Shown in pieces: positions 1-7,867 of a DNA stretch of 23,345 nt; the first letter of the stretch is position 1; each line of letters opens with the position of its first letter. A program made the translations under genes and the position numbers. The notes under the pieces are model-generated. The model ran no database searches, was not told the DNA's origin, and worked only from the letters and a program-made list of their open reading frames with translations. Source of the DNA: an uncultured Eggerthellaceae bacterium (GTDB lineage: Bacteria; Actinomycetota; Coriobacteriia; Coriobacteriales; Eggerthellaceae); NCBI GenBank assembly GCA_910589135.1, contig CAJUSL010000019.1, positions 1 through 23,345 of the forward strand, written 5' to 3'.

Positions 1-330
1 ATATCGGCGCTGACGGGCAAGGGCGTGGAGATGGTGTGGGCCGCTATCGACAAGGCCTACGGGAACTTCACGGCCGAGTTCTCCACCTCCAAGCTCAACC
101 GCTGGCTCTCCGAGATACAGGAGACAGGCTTCACGGTCACCAAGGGCAAGACCATCCTGCGCATCAAGTACGTCACCCAGACGGGAACCTGCCCGCCGCG
201 CTTCACGTTCTTCTGCAACCGTCCCGACGTGGTCACCGACAACTACAGGCGCTTCATCGAGAACCGCCTGCGCGCGTCCTTCCAGCTGGAGGGGACGCCC
301 ATCCGCATCGGCTTCAAGAAGAAGGACTAG
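1..330 (+). CDS. der: GTPase Der (EngA), C-terminal part only
   Basis: This is the 3' end of the ribosome-assembly GTPase Der, cut by the window edge. The frame is open from base 1 and ends with TAG at 328-330. The first visible residues read ISALTGKGVE, the SALTG motif (G5) that closes the second GTPase domain. About 95 residues of the KH-like C-terminal domain follow, with the family signatures TKGKTILRIKYVTQ and CNRPDVV and the lysine-rich end IGFKKKD. Der acts on 50S subunit maturation through two GTPase domains and this KH-like domain. The stop lies 3 nt before plsY, so the two are probably cotranscribed. The internal ATG at 25 is not a real start because homology continues upstream of it. 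The identification is confident; only the N-terminal portion is missing. Confidence 0.95.
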   Translation: MSALTGKGVEMVWAAIDKAYGNFTAEFSTSKLNRWLSEIQETGFTVTKGKTILRIKYVTQTGTCPPRFTFFCNRPDVVTDNYRRFIENRLRASFQLEGTPIRIGFKKKD

Positions 331-333
331 GCC

Positions 334-1014
334 ATGGCGGCGGTCTTCGGATACCTCGCGCTCGCCTTTGCGGCCTCGTTTCTGCTCGGCTCCATTCCCT
401 GGGGCGTCGTCGTCTCGCGCCTTGCCTTCCACAAGGACCTGCGCGACGAAGGAAGCGGCAATATCGGCACGACCAACGCCATGCGCGCGCTCGGCAAGGC
501 CGGGGGCGCTGCCGTGTTCGTGCTCGATTTCGGGAAGGGCCTGCTGTCGGGCTGGCTCGGCACGCTCGTCGCCCCTCCCGTGCTGGCGGCCGCTCGGGTG
601 GCTGGCGGCGAAGGCCCCTTCCCCGACGCCGTGGCGGACGACTGCGCCGCGCTCGTCATGGCGCTCGTCTTCGCCGGCTGCACGCTCGGGCACGTCTTCA
701 GCCCGTGGCTCAGGTTCAAGGGCGGCAAGGGCATCGCCGTGGCCGCGGCATGCCTCGTGTTCGTCTTCGGGCCTGTGGGCTTCCTTGCGGAGATCGCGGT
801 GTTCGCCATGGGCGTCCTGGTCACGAGGCACGTCTCCGTAGGCTCCATCGCGGCCGCGGTCGTCTGTCCCGTGCTTGCGCTGTACTACTACTGGGGGCAC
901 TGGCTCTCCTGGCTCGTCATCACGCTCACCGTGCTCGTCGTCGTCTGGGCGCACCGGAGCAACATCCGGCGGCTGCGCGAGGGGACCGAGAGCACGATCG
1001 GGAGGAAGAAGTGA
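334..1014 (+). CDS. plsY: Glycerol-3-phosphate acyltransferase PlsY
   Basis: A 226-residue integral membrane enzyme that transfers the acyl group of acyl-phosphate to glycerol-3-phosphate, giving lysophosphatidic acid, the first step of phospholipid synthesis. The three PlsY cytoplasmic motifs are visible: GSIPWG at 19-24 followed by GSGNIGTTNAMR at 40-51, the phosphate-binding stretch FKGGKGIAVA at 128-137, and SVGSI at 168-172. Hydrophobic segments lie at about 4-24, 56-80, 104-122, 138-162, 170-188 and 190-205. An insertion at about 85-102 makes it slightly longer than the usual 200 or so residues. It begins 3 nt after der, and its TGA overlaps the GTG start of gpsA (GTGA, 1011-1014), which indicates translational coupling. 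The gpsA product makes the PlsY substrate, so the two adjacent genes form one pathway step pair. Confidence 0.96.
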   Translation: MAAVFGYLALAFAASFLLGSIPWGVVVSRLAFHKDLRDEGSGNIGTTNAMRALGKAGGAAVFVLDFGKGLLSGWLGTLVAPPVLAAARVAGGEGPFPDAVADDCAALVMALVFAGCTLGHVFSPWLRFKGGKGIAVAAACLVFVFGPVGFLAEIAVFAMGVLVTRHVSVGSIAAAVVCPVLALYYYWGHWLSWLVITLTVLVVVWAHRSNIRRLREGTESTIGRKK

Positions 1015-2015
1015 AGGCGGCGGTCATCGGCGCGGGATCGTGGGGGACCGCCCTTGCCCAGGTGCTTGGCGGCAAGGGCGTGCAGGCCATGCTCTGGGCG
1101 CGGGACGCGGCCGTGGCCGACGGCATCAACCGCCATCGCCGCAATCCCCGCTACCTTAGCGCTGCGACCCTTTCCCCAAACGTGGGCTGCACCACGTCGG
1201 TCGAGCAGGCGCTTTCGGGGGCCCAGGCCGTGGTGCTCGTCACGCCGTCCCGGTATATGCGCGACACCGCGGAAATGGTCGCGCCGTTTTTGCCGGACGA
1301 CGTGCCCGTGGTCATCTGCTCCAAGGGCGTCGAGGCGGGAAGCGGCCTCCTCCTCACGCAAGTAGCGTCCGAGGTCGTTGGCAACGCCGACCGCATCGCC
1401 GTCCTTTCCGGTCCCACCCATGCCGAGGAGGTCGTGGAGGGGCAGCCCTCCGCCACGGTGATTGCCGGCACGGGCGAGGCCACGGTGCTGTTCTTCCGAG
1501 ACCTGTTCGCCACCGAGAGGTTCCGCACCTATGCGTCGGACGACCCCGTCGGGGTCGAGCTCTGCGGAGCGTTCAAGAACGTCATCGCCATCGCGGTGGG
1601 CATATCCTACGGCATGGGCTACGGCGACAACACCGCGGCGCTGCTGATCACGCGCGGGCTTGCCGAGATGGGCCGCATGGTCGCGGCCTGCGGCGGCAAC
1701 GCGCTCACCTGCATGGGGCTTGCCGGCGCAGGAGACATGGTGGTCACCTGCATGTCGCGGCATTCGCGCAACCGCCGCTTCGGGCAGGACTACATCGCGC
1801 ACGGCAAGACCATGGAGGACTTCGAAGCCGACACGCACATGGTCGTCGAGGGAGCGGTCGCGTGCAAGACGCTGGAAGCGCTCAGCGCGGCGCATGGCGT
1901 GGAGCTTCCGCTCACGGACGCGGTGCGCGACATCGTGTGGAACGGCGGGGACCTGCGCGCCATGGCCCGCGAGCTGTTCGCGCGCCCGCTCAAGAGCGAG
2001 TTCTACGGCATGTAG
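1011..2015 (+). CDS. gpsA: Glycerol-3-phosphate dehydrogenase [NAD(P)+] GpsA
   Basis: A 334-residue cytosolic enzyme that reduces dihydroxyacetone phosphate to sn-glycerol-3-phosphate for membrane lipid synthesis. The GTG start at 1011 is chosen because it puts the Rossmann motif GAGSWGTALA at residues 7-16, as in the family, and because it forms the GTGA overlap with plsY. The open frame runs much further upstream but has no similarity there. Other signatures are CSKG, the GPTHAEEV motif, and the catalytic lysine in CGAFKNVIAIAVG (about K189) followed by GYGDNT. The C-terminal helical domain includes LTCMGLAGAGDMVVTC, characteristic of GpsA. Length matches the family (about 330). It is the last gene of the der-plsY-gpsA group; 47 bp separate it from the next start and I see no terminator there. 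Confidence 0.96.
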   Translation: MKAAVIGAGSWGTALAQVLGGKGVQAMLWARDAAVADGINRHRRNPRYLSAATLSPNVGCTTSVEQALSGAQAVVLVTPSRYMRDTAEMVAPFLPDDVPVVICSKGVEAGSGLLLTQVASEVVGNADRIAVLSGPTHAEEVVEGQPSATVIAGTGEATVLFFRDLFATERFRTYASDDPVGVELCGAFKNVIAIAVGISYGMGYGDNTAALLITRGLAEMGRMVAACGGNALTCMGLAGAGDMVVTCMSRHSRNRRFGQDYIAHGKTMEDFEADTHMVVEGAVACKTLEALSAAHGVELPLTDAVRDIVWNGGDLRAMARELFARPLKSEFYGM

Positions 2016-2050
2016 CAGCGCCGGGTGGAGGCGTTGCGCGCGGTTTGCTC

Positions 2051-2056
2051 TACAAT
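2051..2056 (+). promoter_or_regulatory. Putative -10 element, possibly giving a leaderless MMPL mRNA
   Basis: TACAAT matches the -10 consensus at five of six positions. Only six bases (GAGGGC) separate it from the ATG at 2063, so transcription would begin at or next to the start codon. The only purine-rich stretch is within those six bases, too close to serve as a normal ribosome binding site. No good -35 hexamer is visible at 16-18 bp. Readthrough from gpsA is the alternative. Confidence 0.35.
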
Positions 2057-2062
2057 GAGGGC

Positions 2063-4267
2063 ATGGACAAGCTCATCGGGGGAATAATCAGGCACAGGAA
2101 GGCCGTCATCGTGGCGTTTCTGGTCCTTGCCGCCGCAAGCGCGTGCTGCATTCCCTTCGTCAAGACCAACTACAACATGGTCAGCTACCTTCCCTCCACG
2201 GCGCAGTCGACCACCGCCGTCTCCATCATGGAGGAGCAGTTCGACGAGCCCATGCCCAACGCGAACGTGATGGTGCACGGCGTGAGCGTGCCTGAGGCCC
2301 TCGAGGTCAAGAAGGCCCTCGAGGCCGTCGACGGCGTCGAGTCGGTGATGTGGCTCGACGACGTCGCGGACGTGACCGTCCCGCTCGAGGTGCAGGACTC
2401 CTCGCTGGTGGACACGTACTACCATCGCGACGGCGCGAGCGGAACCGCGCTGTACCAGGTGTCGGTGGCCGACGCCATGGAAGGCCCCGCCGTTGCGGAC
2501 ATCCGCGCCCTGATCGACGGCATCGCGGCAGGCGGCGCGGTCGAAGGCCCGCTTGCGACCGGCCCTTCCCATGTCGTGTCGGCAGACGGCGAAGCCGCAC
2601 CCGACGGCGCGCCCTCCCGCCAGAACGCCGTGTCGGGGGAGGCCTCCGACACGGCCCAGATGCAGGCCTCGACGGTCGAGGAGGTCCTCGGCGCGGTGGC
2701 GATCATTGTGCCCGTCATCCTGCTGCTGCTCGTGGTGTCCACCATGTCGTGGATCGAGCCCGTGCTGTTCGTCGCCGCCATCGGCGTGTCCATCCTCATG
2801 AACATGGGAACGAACATCTTCTTCGGCGAGGTCTCGTTCATCACGTACTCGGTCAGCCCCATCCTGCAGCTGGCGGTCTCGCTCGACTACGCCATCTTCC
2901 TGCTGCACGCCTTCGGACGGGAGCGGCTGCGCGCGAAGGACGCGCCTGCCGCCATGGCCGTCGCCATGCGGCGCTCGGTCACCACCATCCTCGCCTCGGC
3001 CGTCACCACGCTCTTTGGCTTCGCGGCGCTGGCGTTCATGCAGTTCGGCATCGGGGCCGATTTGGGCGTCAACCTGGTGAAGGGCATCCTGCTCAGCCTC
3101 GTCACCGTCGTCGTGTTCCTGCCGGCATTGACGCTTGGGCTGTGCGGGCTGATCGACCGGACGGCGCATCGCCGCTTCATGCCTTCGTTCAGGAAGGCGG
3201 ACGCGGTGCTCTCGAAGGTGCGCGTGCCGGCGCTCGTGCTGGTGGCGCTGCTCGTCGTGCCGGCCTTCCTCGGGCAGGCGCAGAACGTCTTCACCTACCA
3301 GAACAACGCGCCCGAGTCCGAGATGCGCTACGGACAGGACGTCATGGCCATCCAGGACGAGTTCGGCCAGCAGAACGCGGTCGCCGTGCTCGTGCCGCGA
3401 GGCGAGCCGGCCCAGGAGGCGGCGCTTTCCCGCGAGCTGGAGACGCTCGACAACGTGAAGAGCGTCGTGTCCTACGCGGCGTCCGTGGGTCCCGAGGTGC
3501 CCGTCGAGTACGTTGACGCCGACGTGGTCGGGCAGTTCTATTCCGACGACTGGGCGCGCATCGTCGCCTACGTGGACACGGACACCGAAAGCGAGGAGGC
3601 GTTCGCCACCGTCCAGGCCATACAGGACGCCGCCGCACGCCACTACGACGCGTACTACACGGCCGGTCAGTCGGCGAACCTCTACGACATGAGCAAGATC
3701 GTGGCCGTCGACAACGTGCGCGTCAGCCTGATCGCCGTCGCCGCCATCTTCCTCGTGCTGCTCGTCACGTTCCGCTCGCTGTCGCTGCCGTTCGTGCTGC
3801 TGCTGACGATCGAGGCCGGCATCTGGATCAACCTCTCGATCCCGTACTTCATGGGCGAGGACATGAACTTCATCGGGTACCTGGTCATCAACACCGTGCA
3901 GCTCGGCGCGACCATCGACTATGGCATCCTGCTCACGACGCACTACCTGCGCAACCGCAAGGAATGCCCGGCGCGCGAGGCCGTGCGCCGCAGCCTCGGC
4001 GAGACGTTCCCGTCGCTGCTCGTGTCGGCCGGCATCCTCGCCACGGCCGGGTTCGCGCTCGACGTCACCTCGACGCTCACGGCGGTGCAGGTGCTCGGCC
4101 TGCTGCTCGGCAGGGGCGCGCTCATCTCGCTCGTCATGGTCACGTGCTTCCTGCCGGGGCTGCTGATCTACCTCGACGGGCTCATTCGGAAAACGACGCG
4201 CCGCGCGGGCTTCTTCCGCGGCGCGGACGGTGCGATCTCGATAGGGGGCACCCATGGAAAACAATGA
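2063..4267 (+). CDS. MMPL/RND-family membrane transporter
   Basis: A 734-residue inner-membrane transporter of the MMPL branch of the RND superfamily, with the duplicated RND plan. There is one transmembrane helix near residues 15-36, an extracytoplasmic loop to about 204, five helices to about 380, then a second copy: helix at about 388-405, loop to about 550, five helices to about 720. The Asp-Tyr pair that carries the proton relay in MmpL proteins appears in both halves: D275-Y276 in SLDYAIFLLHAF and D619-Y620 in TIDYGILLTTHY. The family moves lipids, glycolipids or hydrophobic compounds using the proton gradient. The cargo here cannot be read from sequence. The first loop carries a disordered Gly/Ala/Ser stretch at about 170-200. 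The gene overlaps the next one by 14 bp, so the partner is probably made with it. The start is the first ATG preceding the canonical N-terminal helix. Confidence 0.9.
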   Translation: MDKLIGGIIRHRKAVIVAFLVLAAASACCIPFVKTNYNMVSYLPSTAQSTTAVSIMEEQFDEPMPNANVMVHGVSVPEALEVKKALEAVDGVESVMWLDDVADVTVPLEVQDSSLVDTYYHRDGASGTALYQVSVADAMEGPAVADIRALIDGIAAGGAVEGPLATGPSHVVSADGEAAPDGAPSRQNAVSGEASDTAQMQASTVEEVLGAVAIIVPVILLLLVVSTMSWIEPVLFVAAIGVSILMNMGTNIFFGEVSFITYSVSPILQLAVSLDYAIFLLHAFGRERLRAKDAPAAMAVAMRRSVTTILASAVTTLFGFAALAFMQFGIGADLGVNLVKGILLSLVTVVVFLPALTLGLCGLIDRTAHRRFMPSFRKADAVLSKVRVPALVLVALLVVPAFLGQAQNVFTYQNNAPESEMRYGQDVMAIQDEFGQQNAVAVLVPRGEPAQEAALSRELETLDNVKSVVSYAASVGPEVPVEYVDADVVGQFYSDDWARIVAYVDTDTESEEAFATVQAIQDAAARHYDAYYTAGQSANLYDMSKIVAVDNVRVSLIAVAAIFLVLLVTFRSLSLPFVLLLTIEAGIWINLSIPYFMGEDMNFIGYLVINTVQLGATIDYGILLTTHYLRNRKECPAREAVRRSLGETFPSLLVSAGILATAGFALDVTSTLTAVQVLGLLLGRGALISLVMVTCFLPGLLIYLDGLIRKTTRRAGFFRGADGAISIGGTHGKQ

Positions 4268-5828
4268 CGTTCTGCTGGCTCCCCGGCCTTCCTCGGTCCG
4301 GGGCAACGTCGCCCTCAGGTGGATCAGGCGCAACGCCGCGCTCGTGGCGCTCTCCGCCGTGCTGGCCGCAGGGTTGGGCGCGCAGGCCTCGGCCGGCCTC
4401 GCGGAGGCGGCGCTCGCGCCGGAAGGCTCCGCAGCCGTCGAAGAAGCCGCCTTGGGCCCTGCCGCCGCGTTCGAGAAGTCGGAGGTGGTCTACGCCGACC
4501 TCGACGCTGCGGGCGCGCCCGTCGCGGCGTACGTGGTCAACCGGTTCGACGTCGAGCAGGCAGGCTCCGTCGTCGACTACGGCGACTATTCCACGGCGCG
4601 GAACCTCTCGACCACCGACGCGCTGTCCCTCGACGACGGCGCCGTGTCGTTCGAGGCGGAGGAGGGCACCTTCTTCTACCAGGGGAACCTCGACGCGGTA
4701 CAGCTGCCCTGGACCGTCGACGTCGCGTACTCCCTCGACGGCGTCGAGACGGACGCGGCCGACCTGGCGGGCAAGAGCGGCCGCGTCGGGATCACGCTTT
4801 CCACGTCGAAAAACCCCGACGTCGACCCGGCGTTCTTCGACAGCTTCATGCTGCAGGCCACCTTCACGCTCGATTCCTCGAAGTGCAGCCACATAAGCGC
4901 GGAGGGGGCGACCGTGGCGCAGGCCGGCGCCGACCAGACCGTGACGTTCGCTGCGCTGCCAGGCCACGACGGTTCCTTCGGTCTTGCGATGGACGTCGTC
5001 GACTTCGCGATGGACGGCGTGCAGCTCGCGGGCGTTCCCTACGCCTCCCCGGTGGAGGTGCCCGACACCTCCGGCATGACCGAGGGCATGCAGCAGCTGG
5101 CCGACGGGGTCAACCAGGTCGCGGGCGGCTCGAGCGCGCTGTCCGGCAGCGGAGGCGACCTCGCGTCCGGCGCCGAGGCGCTCTCGGGAGGCGTCGCGCA
5201 GGCGGCCGCGGGTGCGGACGATACCGCCTCCGCAGGCGCTGCCATCGCGCAAGGCACGTCGGCCATGGGCGACGCCATCGGCCAGCAGGCGGCGGGAATA
5301 TCGCAGCTCAGAGGCGTGCTCGACGGCATCGACGTGGCGACGCTGCCTCCCGATGCGGCGCAGCAGGTCGAGGCGCTGAAGGCGGGCATGGCGGCCGTCG
5401 ATTCCGGCATGGCGCAACTCGATGGCGAGTATGCGGCCTACGACGCAGGCGTGCAGGCGTACGTCGACGGCGTCGGCGAGCTTGCGGGCGGCTTGGACGG
5501 CTTGCGCCATGCCGCCGACGAGCTTGCGGACGGCGTCAGGCGCTACGTTGCGGGCGTCGAGAAGCTCGACGGCGGCATCCAGTCCCTCGACGGAGAGACC
5601 TCCAAGCTTCCCGCCACCGTGCAGACCGAGATCGACGACATGCTGTCCGAGTTCGAGTTCCCCGAGTTCGCATCCGTCTCGTTCACGTCGGCCCAGAACC
5701 CCGCCGTGCGCTCCGTCCAGTTCGTCATGACCACGCCGGCCATCGCCCCCGCCGCTCCCGAGCCGCAGGAAGGGCCCGACGAGCCGGAGGAGACGGTGGC
5801 CGACCGCTTTCTCGACCTTTTCCGCTAG
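4254..5828 (+). CDS. Secreted/anchored MMPL partner with YhgE-like coiled-coil repeats
   Basis: A 524-residue protein of unknown function. A basic N-terminus and one hydrophobic segment (about 28-46, ending near AQASA) indicate a signal peptide or single anchor. Residues about 75-265 form a beta-rich region with the marker strings EVVYADLD, YVVNRFDV, VVDYGDYS and QLPWTVDV. I recall this arrangement from Firmicutes proteins annotated as YhgE/Pip-like that sit beside MMPL genes. Residues about 285-460 are low-complexity heptad-like repeats of the type GxxxLxxGxxxL (LADGVNQVAGGSSALSG, ELAGGLDGLRHAADELADG), resembling the extracytoplasmic coiled coil of YhgE. The C-terminus is Pro/Glu-rich and has no membrane segment, unlike true YhgE proteins. 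The 14-bp overlap with the MMPL gene argues for a joint complex. Automatic labels such as chemotaxis receptor would be wrong, because no HAMP or signalling domain is present. Confidence 0.75.
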   Translation: MENNDVLLAPRPSSVRGNVALRWIRRNAALVALSAVLAAGLGAQASAGLAEAALAPEGSAAVEEAALGPAAAFEKSEVVYADLDAAGAPVAAYVVNRFDVEQAGSVVDYGDYSTARNLSTTDALSLDDGAVSFEAEEGTFFYQGNLDAVQLPWTVDVAYSLDGVETDAADLAGKSGRVGITLSTSKNPDVDPAFFDSFMLQATFTLDSSKCSHISAEGATVAQAGADQTVTFAALPGHDGSFGLAMDVVDFAMDGVQLAGVPYASPVEVPDTSGMTEGMQQLADGVNQVAGGSSALSGSGGDLASGAEALSGGVAQAAAGADDTASAGAAIAQGTSAMGDAIGQQAAGISQLRGVLDGIDVATLPPDAAQQVEALKAGMAAVDSGMAQLDGEYAAYDAGVQAYVDGVGELAGGLDGLRHAADELADGVRRYVAGVEKLDGGIQSLDGETSKLPATVQTEIDDMLSEFEFPEFASVSFTSAQNPAVRSVQFVMTTPAIAPAAPEPQEGPDEPEETVADRFLDLFR

Positions 5829-5877
5829 GACAAGGCGCAGCGCCCGGCGGACGGGAATCGCCCAGAGAATCCGTCTG

Positions 5878-5902
5878 AGACAAAGAAGAGGCCCGAAGGG
5901 CC
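5878..5902 (-). terminator. Putative intrinsic terminator of the YhgE run
   Basis: Read on the - strand, a GGCCC-TTC-GGGCC hairpin (5902 to 5890) is followed by TCTTCTTTGTCTC, a T-rich but interrupted tail. It lies about 90 nt beyond the stop of the last YhgE gene. The stem is short but GC-only with a tight loop. I see no equivalent T-tailed hairpin for the convergent + strand unit. Confidence 0.5.
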
Positions 5903-5919
5903 GCATATGGATGCGAGGG

Positions 5920-5956
5920 AGCGGAGCGCACGAGCCGCAGGCGAGCAGCGGAGCGC
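5920..5956. repeat. Short direct repeat in the convergent intergenic region
   Basis: The 10-mer AGCGGAGCGC occurs at 5920-5929 and again at 5947-5956, in a purine-rich tract of GAGC/GAGG units between the two convergent operons. It is not coding on either strand as far as I can judge. It resembles the degenerate GAGCG-type intergenic repeats of high-GC genomes, but one copy pair is weak evidence. Confidence 0.35.
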
Positions 5957-5989
5957 GGATTCGGTTGGGAATCGCTGCAGGGCGCATCG

Positions 5990-7867
5990 CTATGCGATCA
6001 GCTTCGAGGCCTCGACGCGCTCCACGTACCACGTCATGAGCTTCTGCAGCGGCATGCGCAGGACGAGGCCGAGCACGGCGGCCGGCACCAGGAACAGCGC
6101 AAGCTCGCCCATCTGCACCCAGAAGTCGTTCCCATAGACGCCCATCATGGCCGCCCGCATGGCGTTCACCACGTGCGTGGCGGGAAGCCACGGGCTCAGC
6201 TCCTGCACGAACTGCGGCATGATCTGCAGCGGGAACGAGCCGCCGCAGCCGGTCACCTGCACGATGAGCAGCAGCACGGCGACGGCCTTCCCGAGGTTGG
6301 CGAACGTCGCCACCAGCGCGTATATCGTGAACGAGAACACCAGCCCCGCCGCCCAGAAGCAGAGCATCAGAAGCCAGGGATGCGGCGCCTGCACCTGCAG
6401 GAAGAAGATGTTCCCGAGCCCCATCAGGGTCGACTGCATGAGCGATATGGCCGCGATCGAGCAGAACCGCCCCAAGAACGTCTGCCACGGCTTCGGGTCA
6501 TTCAGGCGGGCAAGGGCGCGGCGGCTTACCGTGGTGCGCACGGCGACCATGATCAGCAGCGAGCCGATGAACAGGGCGAGCGTCGTGTAGAGCGGCGCCA
6601 TGGACGAGCCGAACGACTCGGACGGGAACACCGCGATGCGCTGCACCCCCACCGGGGCCGACAGCGCGGCGCTCAGGGTCTCCACGTCCGAGCCGACGAT
6701 CTGGCGCAGCGCGTCCACGTCGGCGTTCGCGATGGCGGCGTCCAGGCGCTCGGCAAGCCCGCTCAGCGCGGACGCCGAATCCCTGAGGTCCCCCTCGATG
6801 CCCGCGATCCTTCCCGCCGCGCCGCCCATGCCGTCGGCGGCGGTCGACGCGGAGCGGGAAAGGGCGTCCGCCGCCTCCTTCAAGGCGCCCACGTCGAAGG
6901 ACGCCTGGGACACCGCCGCGTCCAACGCGGAGGCAAGCTCGGACATGGCGGGCTTCCACTCGTTCTCGAACTGCGCCTTGAACTGCTCGAGCGCGTCGAT
7001 CGCGTCCTGGCCAGGCTGCCCTGCGCCTGGGAGCTGGTCCGGCACCTCGATTCCCGAGACGGCCTGCTCGGCGTCTTGCAGGATCTGCCGCAGCCTGTCG
7101 CGCGCGGCGGCAAGCTCGTCGGGCGGGGCGCCTTCCCCGAAGGCCGACCCTGCGGTGGCTGCAAGTGACGACGCCTGCCCGAGGAGCGTCTGCACCGTCC
7201 CCATGAGCTGCGCGTACGAACCGACGACCGACGCGGTGTCGGAAAGCGACGACGAGACGCTGCGCATGTGCGCCGACAGGGAGGGCAGACGCCCCGACAG
7301 CTGCGATGCGTCCGCGTAGTTCGACATGCCCTGGGCCACGCCGAGGGCGATTTCGGAAAGCGTCTCCGCGAACACCTTGTTCACCTGGTACGACACGGAA
7401 TCCGCGCCCTTGTCGGTGATCTTCGGCGCGATGGCGCTCTTCTTCTCGTTCGAGTAGTACGCGATCGAGGCATGCTCGGAGTCGTCGGAGTAGAACGTCA
7501 GCATGTCGCGGCTGAACCCCTCGGGGATGACGACGGCGGCGTAGTAGCGGCCTGATTTGGCGCCGTCCACCGCGTCCGCGACGTCCGTGAACACCCAGTC
7601 TATGTCCTTGTTGGCGCGCAGGGCGGAAAGCACCTGCTCGCCCACGTTGACCCGGATCGGCACGAGGTCGCTCTTGTACCCCTCGTCCTCGCTGGCGACC
7701 GCGACCTTCAGGTTGCCCGTGTTCTCGAACACGTCCCAGCAGGCAAGCACGTTGTACCAGGCGAAGATCGACGGCACGACGACGAGGCCGAGCACGATGA
7801 TGGAGCTCATCACGTTCTTGAACAGATGCCTCATGTCCTCGCGGAAGAGGATGGCCACGTTACGCAT
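5990..7867 (-). CDS. YhgE/Pip-family membrane protein (second of tandem pair)
   Basis: A 625-residue YhgE/Pip (phage infection protein) family membrane protein. An N-terminal helix (about 22-40) runs into the family signature VPSIFAWYN and GNLKVAVASEDEG. A large extracytoplasmic region follows (about 45-420), including the EKKSAIAPKITDKG motif and a long Ala/Leu/Ser coiled coil. The C-terminal ABC-2-like membrane domain begins near 420 (SSMAPLYTTLALFIG) and has about six helices with CGGSFPLQIMPQF at 541-553. The start at 7867 places the conserved N-terminus at residue 1 and has GGGGAG just upstream; the longer frame to 7999 is only the antisense of low-complexity DNA. It overlaps the preceding paralogue by 8 bp. 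Pip homologues were named as phage receptors, and related EsaA proteins belong to type VII secretion. The role here is unknown; no ESX/Ess genes are in the window. Confidence 0.88.
   Translation of the reverse strand: MRNVAILFREDMRHLFKNVMSSIIVLGLVVVPSIFAWYNVLACWDVFENTGNLKVAVASEDEGYKSDLVPIRVNVGEQVLSALRANKDIDWVFTDVADAVDGAKSGRYYAAVVIPEGFSRDMLTFYSDDSEHASIAYYSNEKKSAIAPKITDKGADSVSYQVNKVFAETLSEIALGVAQGMSNYADASQLSGRLPSLSAHMRSVSSSLSDTASVVGSYAQLMGTVQTLLGQASSLAATAGSAFGEGAPPDELAAARDRLRQILQDAEQAVSGIEVPDQLPGAGQPGQDAIDALEQFKAQFENEWKPAMSELASALDAAVSQASFDVGALKEAADALSRSASTAADGMGGAAGRIAGIEGDLRDSASALSGLAERLDAAIANADVDALRQIVGSDVETLSAALSAPVGVQRIAVFPSESFGSSMAPLYTTLALFIGSLLIMVAVRTTVSRRALARLNDPKPWQTFLGRFCSIAAISLMQSTLMGLGNIFFLQVQAPHPWLLMLCFWAAGLVFSFTIYALVATFANLGKAVAVLLLIVQVTGCGGSFPLQIMPQFVQELSPWLPATHVVNAMRAAMMGVYGNDFWVQMGELALFLVPAAVLGLVLRMPLQKLMTWYVERVEASKLIA

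Noticed and set aside
2003..4333. Open frame of 776 codons on the - strand opposite the MMPL gene
   Set aside because: Antisense shadow typical of GC-rich coding DNA: the product is Arg/His/Asp-rich without motifs, while the + strand frame has clear RND topology.
4254..5828. Methyl-accepting chemotaxis protein
   Set aside because: The Ala/Gly heptads superficially resemble one, but there is no HAMP domain, no signalling hairpin and the repeats are on the exported side of the signal segment.
5850..5875. GACGG/CCGTC stem as terminator of the MMPL unit
   Set aside because: Five base pairs with a 16-base loop and no T-run on the + strand.
4182..6488. 768-codon - strand frame across the partner gene and the convergent gap
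   Set aside because: It crosses two genes and a terminator and has low-complexity Arg/Gly/Ala composition; it is a shadow frame.
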